Assembly: GCA_000403275.2 (NCBI GenBank)
Contig: KE159601.1
Span: 1-64,000 of the forward strand
Source of the DNA: Lachnospiraceae bacterium 28-4
Lineage (GTDB): Bacteria; Bacillota; Clostridia; Lachnospirales; Lachnospiraceae
Length of the DNA: 64,000 bases
Direction of reading: 5' to 3'
The notes beneath the pieces were generated by a model. The model had not been told where the DNA came from. It did no database searches and saw nothing but the letters and a program-made list of their open reading frames with translations. Position 1 is the first letter of the stretch. Every line of letters starts with the position of its first letter. The translations under genes and the position numbers were made by a program. This document shows positions 25,626 through 32,333 of this stretch, in pieces.

Positions 25626-25666
25626 CAAAAAAGACGCATGGTTTACAATTTATTGTTCCATGCGCC
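25626..25666 (-). terminator. terminator of the second XRE gene
   Basis: A stem of GCGCATGG with CCATGCGT, loop rich in A/T, then TTTTTT on the leftward strand, 57 nt past the stop codon. The remaining gap between the two convergent genes shows nothing else. Confidence 0.75.
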
Positions 25667-25722
25667 TTTACGCTGTTTTTTGCGGTACGCTTTGCCATGA
25701 ATTCATATGAATTTTTCATATA

Positions 25723-26202
25723 CTATATTTCCTTGTCAACCGTCTGCAAATTTATCATAGCAACTATTTGGTTCTGCATATCCTCAACAGTTTCTATTCT
25801 AATTCTGCCTATATTTTTTCTTGTCATTTCAAAATCTATATCGGAAAATAATCTTTCACAAAAGCAATTTGTTTCAGGAGATGCCCCCATTAAAGCTGTT
25901 ACAAGCGAATTAGTATCAAACTGTCCTAACACTTCTTTCAGTTCCTTTTCAGAAATTGTTGAAATCTGCTCAAAATCCGTTATCTTCTGTGGCTGTATCT
26001 TTGGTTCTAATATGTCATTTATCGTGATGTCATATAATTTAGAGATTTCCAGCAAAGTCTCTAAATCAGGGACAGCTGCTCCGGTTTCCCATTTTGATAC
26101 CGCTTGCCTTGATATACCTAATTCTTTTGCTAAATCATCTTGTGTGTAATTGTTGCTTTTACGCAGAAACTGTAAGTATTTCGATATAATATTCATATTC
26201 AT
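25723..26202 (-). CDS. XRE-family transcriptional regulator
   Basis: A 159-residue protein with an N-terminal XRE HTH (YLQFLRKSNNYTQDDLAKEL, SRQAVSKWETGAAVPD, ITINDILEP). The C-terminal about 95 residues contain conserved Cys residues (ETNCFCERLF) and no membrane segment. The start was placed at the ATG behind AAGGAGGGTG. It converges on the membrane-anchored XRE gene. Target unknown. Confidence 0.82.
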   Translation of the reverse strand: MNMNIISKYLQFLRKSNNYTQDDLAKELGISRQAVSKWETGAAVPDLETLLEISKLYDITINDILEPKIQPQKITDFEQISTISEKELKEVLGQFDTNSLVTALMGASPETNCFCERLFSDIDFEMTRKNIGRIRIETVEDMQNQIVAMINLQTVDKEI

Positions 26203-26399
26203 AAAAATCACCCTCCTTATTGCCATTATAAGGTATATGGCAATAAGAATAAAGAATTTGCTAAGTGCTAAAAAGCAAATAACAGTTGCGTATTATTTTA
26301 CAATTCTTCCTTCATCAGATGTTATCTATAAATAACCAGACTGTGTAGTTTTATCTCACATCAGCCTGGAGGTTTACACAAACTTTGGGATAGTCCCCC

Positions 26400-26437
26400 A
26401 AAAAATAAGGCTGGGAACCTGTTTTTAGATTCCCGGC
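26400..26437 (-). terminator. terminator of the nuclease pseudogene
   Basis: A 9-bp stem (GGCCGGGAA with TTCCCAGCC, one mismatch) and a following TTATTTTTT on the leftward strand, just past the stop at 26451. 26203-26399 holds only AT-rich DNA and the regulator's leader. Confidence 0.75.
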
Positions 26438-26450
26438 CTACGGTTTTGTT

Positions 26451-27274
26451 TTATGCTGTCCGTTCTGCTTTCAATTTCTTCACTTCGTCAAGAGGAAGTC
26501 CTGCATATTCCGCAATTTTTTCAAGTGTCAACATTCCATCTGCTAACATTCTTTTAGCAACTTCTTTCAAAGATTCTTTTCTCATATCCTCCATCATTTT
26601 ACACATTTCTTGAACTCCTTTCGGGTTTTCCTTCAAATATCTTGTTCGTTCTGCCATCAGTTCAAAATTCATATCAGCCGCTTGGGTACAGTTAAAATCG
26701 TGCATGAGTTTTCCTATATCAGATTCTCCGCGATATTCACCATTCACATAAAGAATATGCTCCCCATCTTCAAAGATTTACCCGTTGCAAGGTTGATTCG
26801 CTCAATCGGATAAACTGCTTTACCCTGACCATAAAAATCTTTTTCAATGATAAAGATTGTATATGTATCTGGCAATTCTTTAAATTCCTGACCTGAACGG
26901 AGATTCTCTATATCCATTACACTTGAATGATACCTTGCTCTGTGTGGGTCTGCTCCCTTGTCTTGCCTCTGGACTTCCAAATCATATTTTTTTCCAACTG
27001 AATCTTTTCCATATGCGTCCAAACAGATAGAACGTACCCCAGCCAGTCTTTTCATATCCTTCTGTGTTTCACAATCAGTAATAATTAAATCTGGTTTATC
27101 TGTGATAATGCGCAACACAAATTCAGCCAGTGGAATATTGTCTTTAAAAAGACAACGCATGAAATCATCATCGATTGGTCGTAAACCTCTTAAACGCTGC
27201 AAATCTTCCTGATATTGCTGTTCCGTCACTGTCAATCTTCCCACCTGCTTTCCCGTCTGTTTTCGTATCTCCAT
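26451..27274 (-). pseudogene. PD-(D/E)XK (Rpn-type) nuclease, frameshifted
   Basis: Two overlapping frames together make one Rpn/PD-(D/E)XK nuclease-family protein. The first (27274-26744) holds RPIDDDFMRCLFKDN, the nuclease core with Asp in SICLDAYGKD and the catalytic ExQ block YDLEVQRQDKG, and RARYHSSVMD. The second (26747-26451) starts at NGEYRGESDIGKLMHDFNC and ends with the usual small C-terminal HTH-like EKIAEYAGLPLDEVKKLK. Reading the DNA in the -1 frame from about 26785 restores FEDGEHILYVNGEYRG, so a single base is missing in an A run near 26785. Rpn proteins are linked to recombination and phage defence; this copy looks freshly inactivated. Confidence 0.85.
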
Positions 27275-27299
27275 ACTACCATAAACCTCCTGATTTTAC

Positions 27300-27350
27300 A
27301 AGCCGGGAGCCAGTACCTTTCTGAATCCCGGCCTCTTGCCATTATCGTTT
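27300..27350 (-). terminator. hairpin downstream of the small immunity-like gene
   Basis: GCCGGG pairs with CCCGGC across a 19-nt loop on the leftward strand, followed by TTGTAAAATC. The T run is weak. It resembles the hairpin at 26400-26437 in its GGCCGGGATTC core. Confidence 0.4.
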
Positions 27351-27413
27351 TTTCGCATCTTCCGTATCTCATTTTTCAGCATACGCTTGATTTTGTTACT
27401 CATGGTTTCCTTA

Positions 27414-27623
27414 CTAGTCCTGAAAATCCCATGAATCAACAATAATTCTGGGATAACTCAATGGTAAGCACTTATTATTCAGCGTTTTCTCAAGTTCATC
27501 CAATATCACATTTAATTGAACAAGATTTTTTTTACTAATTCCTTTCTTTATATTTTCCATTTCACTTCTTACATGTTGTTGAATATCTACATTCTTTTTC
27601 TTATATTTTTCTTCTATTGACAT
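27414..27623 (-). CDS. small putative immunity protein
   Basis: A 69-residue, charged, probably all-helical protein (KKNVDIQQHVRSEMENIKKG), ending in YPRIIVDSWDFQD. Its ATG overlaps the stop of the displaced rhs tip at 27614, and GGAGG lies within that tip. This is the tail-to-head overlap typical of toxin-immunity pairs. I do not recognise the family. The role is inferred from position only. Confidence 0.55.
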   Translation of the reverse strand: MSIEEKYKKKNVDIQQHVRSEMENIKKGISKKNLVQLNVILDELEKTLNNKCLPLSYPRIIVDSWDFQD

Positions 27624-28336
27624 TTAATCAAATCCTCCAAGTTGTTAATATACCATTGATTTGCTCCACCAGTGTATCGTCCTCCAAAACTTAATTGTGG
27701 CGCCGCTTCTTTCAGCAGTCCAAGCATGTTGAGGCCTCCCTTCTTCCCGCGTACGCTTCCTGTTTTCTGCAAGGAACCAACATCATACCGGTAGCCATAC
27801 GCCATAGCTTCTCCGACCCTGTTGGATAACGGGCTGCGTACCCAGCATCCCCTCCTCGGGTCGCGGTTTTTGCTATAAGGGGAAATCGCCATCTGCCCGA
27901 TTCCTTGGACTAAGCCAAGGACGCTTCCGGCCAGGTCGCTTCCTCCGTCGTCCCAGTCCCTTGCCAGATAACGGATTCCCGCCGTCGCCGCGCCGCTTGC
28001 TGCTCCTTTCAAGAGTGCATCCCCGAAGCCCTTCAACGGACCTTTTCCATAAATGGCCCCGCTTGCCGCATTCGTCGCTTCGTTTACCAAGCTCACCTTC
28101 AGGCTGGCCCTGCCGCTTTCTATCTTCTGTTCCAGCGCGCCTCCCGCCGCTCCTCCGATAAAATTAGCCGCTAAGGACGTTCCGATTCCTATCCCGGAGC
28201 CGACCAGTGCTCCCCGAACCGCGTCCACTACGGCACCATTCGCGGCACTTCCAAGAGCTTTCCGCATGCTGAACCGTTCCCCGCTCATCAGTTGGGATAC
28301 CGCCGATCCGGCAAAGCCGAACGCTCCCCCGATCAC
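27614..28336 (-). pseudogene. displaced rhs C-terminal cassette (linker plus short tip)
   Basis: About 210 residues are nearly identical to the linker that follows the RHS core of the full-length rhs gene (GGAFGFAGSAVSQLMSGERF ... DPRRGCWVRSPLSNRVGEAM ... MLGLLKEAA). They are followed by a different, short 28-residue tip, PQLSFGGRYTGGANQWYINN plus eight residues. The frame is broken at its 5' end: one C is missing at about 28337 relative to the intact gene, so the core upstream (28337-28705) is out of frame. The tip is shorter than any known toxin domain and is probably an internally deleted one. Confidence 0.85.
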
Positions 28337-28705
28337 GCCCCGGCAATTCCTCCGGCTACGATATTAGCGATCTCCCCCGTAGGATCCACATAATTGACCG
28401 GGTCGTTGTCACAATAAGGGTATGCATTCAGTCCCCTCTTCACCGGATCCTTCCCCATCATGGGTCCCTGTTCCGCATCGTAGAACTGGGCCTGGGCAAA
28501 ATATTTCCCGATGATTGGGTCGAAGCTGTAGCTGGTAAACCTTAACTGCTCCTAACAAATCCGTCTCTTACAGAGCCGTCTCAGGCAGTTCCGGCTCACG
28601 CATCCATAGCCCGTCCTGTAAACGATGCACAGGACTCCACGCCCTTCCTCATAGGCCGCCAGCACACGGTCCGTGCTGCTTAAGAAATCCACCGCGTAAT
28701 TCCTT
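28337..28705 (-). pseudogene. rhs core remnant
   Basis: DNA closely matching 33470-33990 of the intact rhs gene. It includes the codons for the DNDPVNYVDPTGE core end, the MMGKDPVKRG region and AVDFLS...VLAAYEEGRGVL. Frameshifts and an internal deletion near 28555 break it. It joins the cassette at 27614-28336. At its outer end it abuts a boundary sequence shared with 31925-31962. Confidence 0.85.
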
Positions 28706-28720
28706 CTCCTATGTGTGCGT

Positions 28721-28758
28721 CCTATACTATAAAAATAACTTATACAACCATTTATTTA
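28721..28758. repeat. cassette-boundary sequence, copy 1
   Basis: CTATACTATAA, a variable A/T stretch, then AACCATTTATTTAT. It lies between a hairpin behind one immunity gene and the rhs-core remnant of the next cassette. A similar sequence is at 31925-31962 in the same position. Confidence 0.65.
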
Positions 28759-28795
28759 TCCAAAAGCTTTTAAGAAACTGCCAACTAATAATAAT

Positions 28796-28845
28796 CCAAA
28801 AACTGGAGAATCCCAAGACTCTTTACTGTCTATGGAATTCTCCAA
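28796..28845 (-). terminator. terminator behind displaced immunity gene
   Basis: TTGGAGAATTCC pairs with GGATTCTCCAG on the leftward strand, followed by TTTTTGG. Confidence 0.65.
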
Positions 28846-28919
28846 TCCTATACCTTTAATATTTTAGTATAAGGAAACCCATTTTTTCTCTTGACATATA
28901 CAAATTTCTATAAATATTT

Positions 28920-29219
28920 TTATTCTTTCTTTAAAAAAACTTTTGTATACTCCGTTTCTTCAATCTGCAATTCCTCTTTTTCATGCCTGATTATTAATGT
29001 AACTTGCGGTTTGGGACCACCATCAATAACAAGCTGATCTGTTTTTACATAATCAATCGGTTGTACGTAAAAAGCACATTCATTATCGCACAATGCAAAG
29101 TTTTGTTTTCTTAATTTCTGAATTGATAAACCATTTTTTTTACAATAATTTTTCACATATTCAACCGCCAGTGCTTTTTGAAATTCCCTTTCCACCTCTC
29201 CTTGACTAATTTTTTTCAT
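28920..29219 (-). CDS. putative immunity protein of the 29.2-kb toxin tip
   Basis: A 99-residue soluble protein (EREFQKALAVEYVKNYCKKN...QKLRKQNFALCDNECAFYVQ) that begins 3 nt after the stop of the displaced tip at 29223, with GGAGAATAATAT ahead of its ATG. Higher AT content than housekeeping genes of the window. Family not recognised. The immunity role is inferred from the toxin-immunity spacing and from the identical order elsewhere in the locus. Confidence 0.6.
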   Translation of the reverse strand: MKKISQGEVEREFQKALAVEYVKNYCKKNGLSIQKLRKQNFALCDNECAFYVQPIDYVKTDQLVIDGGPKPQVTLIIRHEKEELQIEETEYTKVFLKKE

Positions 29220-29222
29220 ATA

Positions 29223-29825
29223 TTATTCTCCTATTGTAAAAATATTTATGCGTCCTTGATCATCTAATATAACACTTTGTCTTTGATTAAACTGCTTCAA
29301 AATATATTTATCTCCAATCGATTCCAACTTCACATTAATTCCTGTTCCCGGATGTGTATGCCCGCTCCATTTAAATCCTGCATTATATAATTCTTGAGCC
29401 ATACTTCCATTAATATTTACTTTATTAGAATTTCCGCGAATAATCATTCTTTGGCTTCCTCTGGTAAACATAGCAAATTCATTGCCAGTTTCAGCAGTTA
29501 ATGCTGATAAATCTTTTAAGTTTACATCACCTTTTTTCACAATGATTGATGAATCATAATCTGGTAATTGTTGCAATAAATTCTTTTGCCTTGTATTTAA
29601 CTCAGCACCAAAATGTGTTATGGCATTAGGATTACCCCTACCGGAGTTCCGAGACATTATCGTTAAATTAGTATTTCTTCTCTGTTCCCGAACATCCTTT
29701 ATACTATCCTTCAAAAACCCAAAAGCCTTCCCGACTCCATAAAACGCCGTTCCCGCCAGGCCGCCCATCACGCCGCCAACCGCCGCTTCTTTCAGCAGTC
29801 CAAGCATGTTGAAGCCGTCCTTGTT
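29223..29825 (-). CDS. displaced rhs tip with JAMM-like metallo motif
   Basis: The first about 40 residues from the Met at 29807 (MLGLLKEAAVGGVMGGLAG to SIKDV) are nearly identical to the end of the rhs linker. The rest is a different tip of about 150 residues that has H150-T-H152-P, S163 and D166 with a Glu about 40 residues before (E110). This recalls the E...HxHP...SxxD JAB/JAMM metalloprotease pattern, though the His-to-Ser distance (10) is longer than the usual 7. It has no own start signal in the normal sense and is probably silent until recombined onto an rhs core. Confidence 0.65.
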   Translation of the reverse strand, partial: NKDGFNMLGLLKEAAVGGVMGGLAGTAFYGVGKAFGFLKDSIKDVREQRRNTNLTIMSRNSGRGNPNAITHFGAELNTRQKNLLQQLPDYDSSIIVKKGDVNLKDLSALTAETGNEFAMFTRGSQRMIIRGNSNKVNINGSMAQELYNAGFKWSGHTHPGTGINVKLESIGDKYILKQFNQRQSVILDDQGRINIFTIGE

Positions 29826-29838
29826 TTTAGTAACATAT

Positions 29839-29985
29839 CAAAATCGGAGATATTCCTGAACCTTGTGCAGTTCGTGGAATACCTCCAATTTTATCCTCTT
29901 GGTCAAAATATTTAGAAAGGCCTCCCTGATTAGTATCATTGTGACTGGAGAATAAGGGTATCAATAATAAAATTTTGCTTAAATT
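29839..29985 (-). pseudogene. toxin-tail fragment
   Basis: A short frame reading LFSSHNDTNQGGLSKYFDQE...GGIPRTAQGSG before a stop at about 29839. It is placed between the 29997 gene and the next displaced tip. It looks like the 3' end of yet another rhs toxin tip whose front is lost. Confidence 0.45.
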
Positions 29986-29996
29986 TTATTGCGTTC

Positions 29997-30233
29997 TTAC
30001 ACGTTTAAAAACAAAGTCGTACCAATATTTTCTATATCACCGTGCAATACTAACTCTGCATATTTTTTATAATCTTCAATATTTTGATAATTCGACATTG
30101 CTACTGTTTCAATTTCAGAAGTATTTCCCTTTTCATCAATCAACTTTACCCCGTTCTTAAGAAGTTGTGTATCTCCCTCAACAGTAATACAATACATATT
30201 ACTTAAATGTAGTTTATCTAAGACTTTGAACAT
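29997..30233 (-). CDS. small hypothetical, possible orphan immunity protein
   Basis: A 78-residue protein (FKVLDKLHLSNMYCITVEGD ... NYQNIEDYKKYAELVLHGDI) starting 9 nt behind GGGAGG. Size, AT richness and position inside the cassette array suggest an orphan immunity gene. No complete toxin precedes it: the DNA upstream (30234-30420) is AT-rich, then comes an rhs-core remnant. Confidence 0.5.
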   Translation of the reverse strand: MFKVLDKLHLSNMYCITVEGDTQLLKNGVKLIDEKGNTSEIETVAMSNYQNIEDYKKYAELVLHGDIENIGTTLFLNV

Positions 30234-30419
30234 ATTCAGTTGCCTCCCATCAGTTGCTCTAATTCTATAATAATGTAACTTACCAAAGTTGATTGTGTCT
30301 GTTTGACCTCCGATGGTGTTAATTTATATATCTTGCTATTTCTTAATAACATTTTTTGTGCAGTAATTTTATTTTGGATTCTGCTAATGGCGCTACTCAT
30401 TCAAGTTTTGACGGAATTG

Positions 30420-30530
30420 TCGCTCATCATGGGATACCGCCGACCCGGCAATCCCTCCGGCAATAATATTGGCGATTTCACCTGTAGGATCACTTAGTTG
30501 ACCGAATCGTTGTCACAATAAGGTATGCAT
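30420..30530 (-). pseudogene. short rhs core remnant
   Basis: About 110 bp matching the rhs core end (DNDPVNYVDPTGEIANIIAG codons) with small deletions. It joins directly, after a deletion, to the CGCTCATCA..GGGATACCGCCGA part of the linker. 30234-30419 shows no gene. Confidence 0.75.
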
Positions 30531-30565
30531 ATTATATTAAGCATACTGTATCATTAAAATATCAC

Positions 30566-30613
30566 TTAAAACCGGAGATATTTAAGAATTTTTCAATTCC
30601 AAAAAATATCCCC
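30566..30613 (-). terminator. hairpin behind Cys-containing small gene
   Basis: GGGGATATTT pairs with AAATATCTCCGG on the leftward strand, followed by TTTTAAG. It is similar in place and in its GGAGATATT core to the other cassette-end hairpins. Confidence 0.55.
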
Positions 30614-30627
30614 AGCTTTATAGTTTA

Positions 30628-30828
30628 TCAATTATTCAGGAATTTCTTTCCTATCAAATTTAATAAGCCGTTATTTGGCATTTTATCACCGCTCTCCATT
30701 TCTATTGTTTTTCCATAGTTATCACAAGAATACGACTGAAACCAGTATAATTTATTATTGTATATTCTATCTCCCACTCTACTTGAAATCTTTTTACCGC
30801 AGTCACATTTTATTTTAAGTGTAGCCAT
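30628..30828 (-). CDS. small Cys-containing hypothetical protein
   Basis: A 66-residue protein. Its start TLKIKCDCGKKISSRVGDRI has a CxC pair and a later Cys (SYSCDNYGK), suggesting a small metal-binding or immunity protein. The ATG was used rather than an earlier TTG. It lies downstream of a complete immunity-like gene, inside the displaced-cassette array. No family recognised. Confidence 0.5.
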   Translation of the reverse strand: MATLKIKCDCGKKISSRVGDRIYNNKLYWFQSYSCDNYGKTIEMESGDKMPNNGLLNLIGKKFLNN

Positions 30829-30957
30829 AATTAATTCCAACCTCTCATTTTCTTATAAGCACTAATTGTATATGAAAAACCGAAGTTATTCAAAAACTTT
30901 TTAAGGCTATAGAATTTAAAATTTCAAGTCAGCAACACATTACGACAAATTATCGTG

Positions 30958-31362
30958 TTATATTTTTAAAATAGCTTTGAATGGAGCATGCCCCGTTTCC
31001 GCGTTTCTTAACAACGAAGGTTTTCTAAATCTTAAACTGGTTTCAAAATTAAAAATAAACTTTTCTTCTTCCATTCTGTTAAAAGAAATATTAATCCAAA
31101 TGGGTACAAGTGGTGACTTACAAGCAACTAAGTTTACTGTTTCATCAACAGTAAGCTTCCTATTTCCTACATTTTTTTCACTTAAAGCAACTAATCGCAT
31201 TAAATCATCTGTGCCATTAAATGACTTGTCTTTTTCATATACAGGTATAATTTTGAATCTAATGTTTTTCTCATCTATTTTTTTATTATCAATAATCTCA
31301 TTTATTGTCAACATAAGATTATCATGAAAAATAGACTTGTTCATTTCTCTTAATTTTTCCAT
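30958..31362 (-). CDS. putative immunity protein of the 31.4-kb toxin tip
   Basis: A 134-residue soluble protein with mixed alpha/beta pattern (KLREMNKSIFHDNLMLTINE... VPIWINISFNRMEEEKFIFN). It starts 11 nt after the toxin frame at 31374 ends, with AAAGGAGGAT as ribosome site. Not recognised. The immunity role is inferred from the spacing. The 30841-30957 gap behind it is AT-rich, with a weak hairpin. Confidence 0.6.
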   Translation of the reverse strand: MEKLREMNKSIFHDNLMLTINEIIDNKKIDEKNIRFKIIPVYEKDKSFNGTDDLMRLVALSEKNVGNRKLTVDETVNLVACKSPLVPIWINISFNRMEEEKFIFNFETSLRFRKPSLLRNAETGHAPFKAILKI

Positions 31363-31373
31363 TTTATCCTCCT

Positions 31374-31660
31374 TTAATGAGGTAAATATTTTACCGGGCC
31401 ATTATAAAATACTTTGGAATCAATCACATAATTTGATAAAGATGAGGTAAAGCTATCAACTCTAATCCACGCATTGTCTACATTTAGTCCTGCACTTCTA
31501 AGAATATTGGGGTAATTCAATGCCTCACTAACGGTTGGTTGATAATGTCCAGAATCATTTATAATATTTCTAATATAACCTTGTGAGTTAACTTTCATTT
31601 TTCCGGCAGCCTGTACAGAATTACCATTAGCTAAATAGGAATGCACCGCCAATGAATAAG
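31374..31660 (-). pseudogene. displaced rhs toxin tip, out of frame with its core
   Basis: An about 85-residue toxin C-terminus (AVHSYLANGNSVQAAGKMKV, INDSGHYQPTVSEALNYPNI, ending in VIDSKVFYNGPVKYLPH). The preceding rhs core reads into a stop (DPTGEIANIIAGSAAGLFIG...) in another frame, so the tip cannot be made as part of an RHS protein as it stands. The toxin family is not identified with confidence. Confidence 0.65.
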
Positions 31661-31895
31661 CCCGCAGCACTTCCGGCAATGATATTGGCGATCTCACCCG
31701 TAGGATCCACATAGTTGACCGGGTCGTTATCACAATAAGGGGATCCGTTCACTCCTCTCTTCACCGGATCTTTCCCCATCATGCGCCCCTGTTCCACGTC
31801 GTAGAACCTGGCCTGGGCGAAATATTTCCTGATGACTGATGCGTAGCTGCAACTGGTGAACCTGGATCATTCCTGATATCCGGATGGAAATATGT
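31661..31895 (-). pseudogene. rhs core remnant
   Basis: Close match to 33500-33810 of the intact gene (core-end codons for DNDPVNYVDPTGE, the MMGKDPVKRGV region, part of the YF-ARFYD region, and GATATCCGG...GGAAATA), with substitutions and a deletion near 31865. No intact frame. Confidence 0.85.
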
Positions 31896-31924
31896 CGTAT
31901 CATTCCTCTATCTGCATGTGAATG

Positions 31925-31962
31925 CTATACTATAAGAAAAATTTAAATAACCATTTATTTAT
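31925..31962. repeat. cassette-boundary sequence, copy 2
   Basis: CTATACTATAAG, an A/T-rich middle, then AACCATTTATTTAT; same position and orientation as 28721-28758. Confidence 0.65.
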
Positions 31963-31969
31963 AACTAAT

Positions 31970-32020
31970 AAATCAGAGATATTCCAAATCTTTTCAAAAT
32001 CAATGAAATACCTCCGATTT
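31970..32020 (-). terminator. hairpin behind the rhs immunity gene
   Basis: AAATCGGAGGTATT pairs imperfectly with AATATCTCTGATTT on the leftward strand. There is no strong T run, so it may act as a processing or stability hairpin. Confidence 0.45.
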
Positions 32021-32036
32021 ATATAACTAAAAATTT

Positions 32037-32327
32037 TTATTTTTTAGTTTCCCATTTTAAATAATCAGCACATCTGTCATGCATCTGAATACCTTCTTTT
32101 AATGATACATTACTGTTGGAATCAATTAAGTCAAGTTTTAGCTTATCATTTGTATATCCATCAATTATTTCACAAATTGATGTTATTGTCTCATATGTAA
32201 CATTGTATAATAAGTCTTCTAAACTCTCGTTATCATTATATTCCTCTAATGCTTGGTATACCGAAGTATCTTGAATAGATTTTAATGCCTCAAAAAACTC
32301 ATTTTGTATTTCTTTTATATTATCCAT
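32037..32327 (-). CDS. immunity protein for the RHS toxin
   Basis: A 96-residue acidic, helical protein (NEFFEALKSIQDTSVYQALE... IDGYTNDKLKLDLIDSNSNV). It starts 6 nt after the rhs stop, and its ribosome site AGGGG overlaps that stop. This tight coupling is the rule for polymorphic toxin-immunity pairs. Family not recognised. The strong acidity suits binding to a basic nuclease-type tip. Confidence 0.7.
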   Translation of the reverse strand: MDNIKEIQNEFFEALKSIQDTSVYQALEEYNDNESLEDLLYNVTYETITSICEIIDGYTNDKLKLDLIDSNSNVSLKEGIQMHDRCADYLKWETKK

Positions 32328-32333
32328 TTTTAA

